Positions 4,689 to 5,198 of a DNA stretch of 5,198 nt are shown here, piece after piece. How positions within the stretch are numbered: the first letter of the stretch is position 1; every line of letters begins with the position of its first letter. The notes below the pieces were generated by a model. That model made no database searches. It worked only from the letters and a program-made list of their open reading frames with translations, and had not been told where the DNA came from. Made by a program: the position numbers and the translations under genes. The stretch spans positions 1 through 5,198 of the forward strand of contig DAOUFU010000316.1 of NCBI GenBank assembly GCA_034429275.1, in the 5' to 3' direction. The stretch is from DAOUFU01 sp034429275 (GTDB lineage Bacteria > Chloroflexota > Anaerolineae > Aggregatilineales > Aggregatilineaceae).

Positions 4689-4854
4689 CGCCCCCTCGCC
4701 GAAAATTTTCGGAGAGGGGGCAGACCAGGCGCCTCCCAAGAGGCGCGCAGGTCGGGGGTGAGGCCAGCCGTTCGCCCACCTTTATCCGCTCACATTATCA
4801 ATATGCACGACGGGGGCGAAGTCCTCGAAATTTCGCCCCCAATCTGGAATACAC
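4689..4854 (+). repeat. Structured intergenic repeat, copy B
   Basis: This is the full-length partner of bases 1-166, about 94% identical, in the same orientation, about 4.7 kb away. Differences from copy A fall at 4698 (stem I, breaks one pair), 4739 (loop II), 4781 and 4782 (stem III, G-C becomes G-U), 4794 and 4802 (unpaired linker), 4821 (stem IV, A-U becomes G-U), 4828 (loop IV), 4844 and 4851 (3' flank). It ends 113 bp before the nitroreductase start. It lies between divergent genes, where no terminator is required. Confidence 0.9.
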
Positions 4855-4873
4855 CCCGCTGTGAGATGGGCGG

Positions 4874-4903
4874 TTGTTGAGGATGGGCCGGGTACGGTAA
4901 ACT
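4874..4903 (+). promoter_or_regulatory. Candidate promoter of the nitroreductase gene
   Basis: TTGTTG (4874-4879, 4 of 6) and TAAACT (4898-4903, 4 of 6) are 18 bp apart. RNA would begin near 4910, about 58 nt before the start codon. It is a moderate match in GC-rich DNA. Two near-identical 10-mers, GTGAGATGGG (4861-4870) and GTGAGATTGG (4917-4926), flank it and may be operator half-sites. Confidence 0.35.
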
Positions 4904-4967
4904 GGAGGGCAGCACCGTGAGATTGGTCACTGAGTTTCAACGCGATCACAGAAAAGGATATGACCAG

Positions 4968-5198
4968 ATGGACCTGTTCGAAGCGATTCGCACCCGGCGC
5001 AGCGTGCGGCGCTATACCGGCGCGCCCATCCCACGCGAGCACCTGGAACAGATCGTCGATGCCGCCCGGCTGGCCCCTTCGGGGCACAACAAGCAGCCGT
5101 GGGAATTCATCGTCGTCACCCGGCGCGACCTGATCGAGAAGCTGACTATCGCCGCGGAGTGGATGGACAAGGCGTGCGCGATCATCGCCGTGGTCATG
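4968..5198 (+). CDS. Nitroreductase family protein (5' part, runs off window)
   Basis: Seventy-seven codons are visible and the frame stays open to the last base. The N-terminus is typical of FMN-dependent nitroreductases: a DLFEAIRTRRSVRRY start in which the RRSVR segment (10-14) normally contacts the FMN phosphate, an IPREHLEQIVDAARLAPSG helix and turn (21-39), and the conserved HNKQPWEFIVV strand (40-50). These enzymes use NAD(P)H to reduce nitro-compounds, quinones or flavins, and some take part in flavin or cofactor metabolism; the specific substrate cannot be told from this part. AAAGGA (4953-4958) lies 9 nt before the ATG at 4968. An ATG at 4960 is in another frame and was not used. 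The catalytic C-terminal half is outside the window. Confidence 0.93.
   Translation, partial: MDLFEAIRTRRSVRRYTGAPIPREHLEQIVDAARLAPSGHNKQPWEFIVVTRRDLIEKLTIAAEWMDKACAIIAVVM

Noticed and set aside
4456..4880. Short open frames across the intergenic region and repeat B
   Set aside because: They run through the rpsO promoter or the repeat palindrome, have no ribosome-binding site and show no family resemblance.

Overview
This is a GC-rich bacterial window with two housekeeping genes on the minus strand, rpsO (ribosomal protein S15) followed by pnp (polynucleotide phosphorylase). They are flanked by plus-strand accessory genes. The rpsO-pnp order is one of the most conserved bacterial gene pairs and is the firmest anchor here. 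The high GC, the Arg-Gly-rich PNPase tail, a GYD-domain protein and large structured intergenic repeats would fit a Chloroflexota (Anaerolineae-like) genome. That placement is inference; no feature here proves it.

Layout. Bases 1-166 hold copy A of a roughly 166-bp structured repeat, cut by the window edge. A probable extended -10 promoter follows at 204-212. Then come a 99-aa GYD-domain protein (256-555) and a class I SAM-dependent methyltransferase (611-1414), 55 nt apart with a strong hairpin between them; they look like a two-gene operon. The methyltransferase converges on pnp, and the 121-bp gap holds the pnp terminator (1453-1489, minus). pnp runs leftward from 3863 to 1536 and ends in a 58-residue RGG tail encoded by 21/24-bp tandem repeats. 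rpsO lies upstream of it (4363 to 4103, minus) with its own near-consensus promoter and intrinsic terminator.

The 239-nt rpsO-pnp spacer is rich in structure. In transcription order it holds the rpsO terminator, a likely pnp promoter, a long imperfect stem and a hairpin that buries the pnp Shine-Dalgarno sequence. The layout resembles the logic known from enterobacteria, where S15 and PNPase each regulate their own message, but the sequences here are different. The 604-bp region between the divergent rpsO and nitroreductase genes holds the rpsO promoter and leader, an isolated hairpin, a stretch with little in it, copy B of the repeat (4689-4854), and a probable promoter for the nitroreductase-family gene that runs off the right edge (4968-5198).

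The most unusual items are the two repeat copies, about 94% identical, which fold into four stems and differ mostly in ways that keep plus-strand RNA pairing, and the layered structure of the pnp leader. I see no defence system, CRISPR array, transposase or tRNA.
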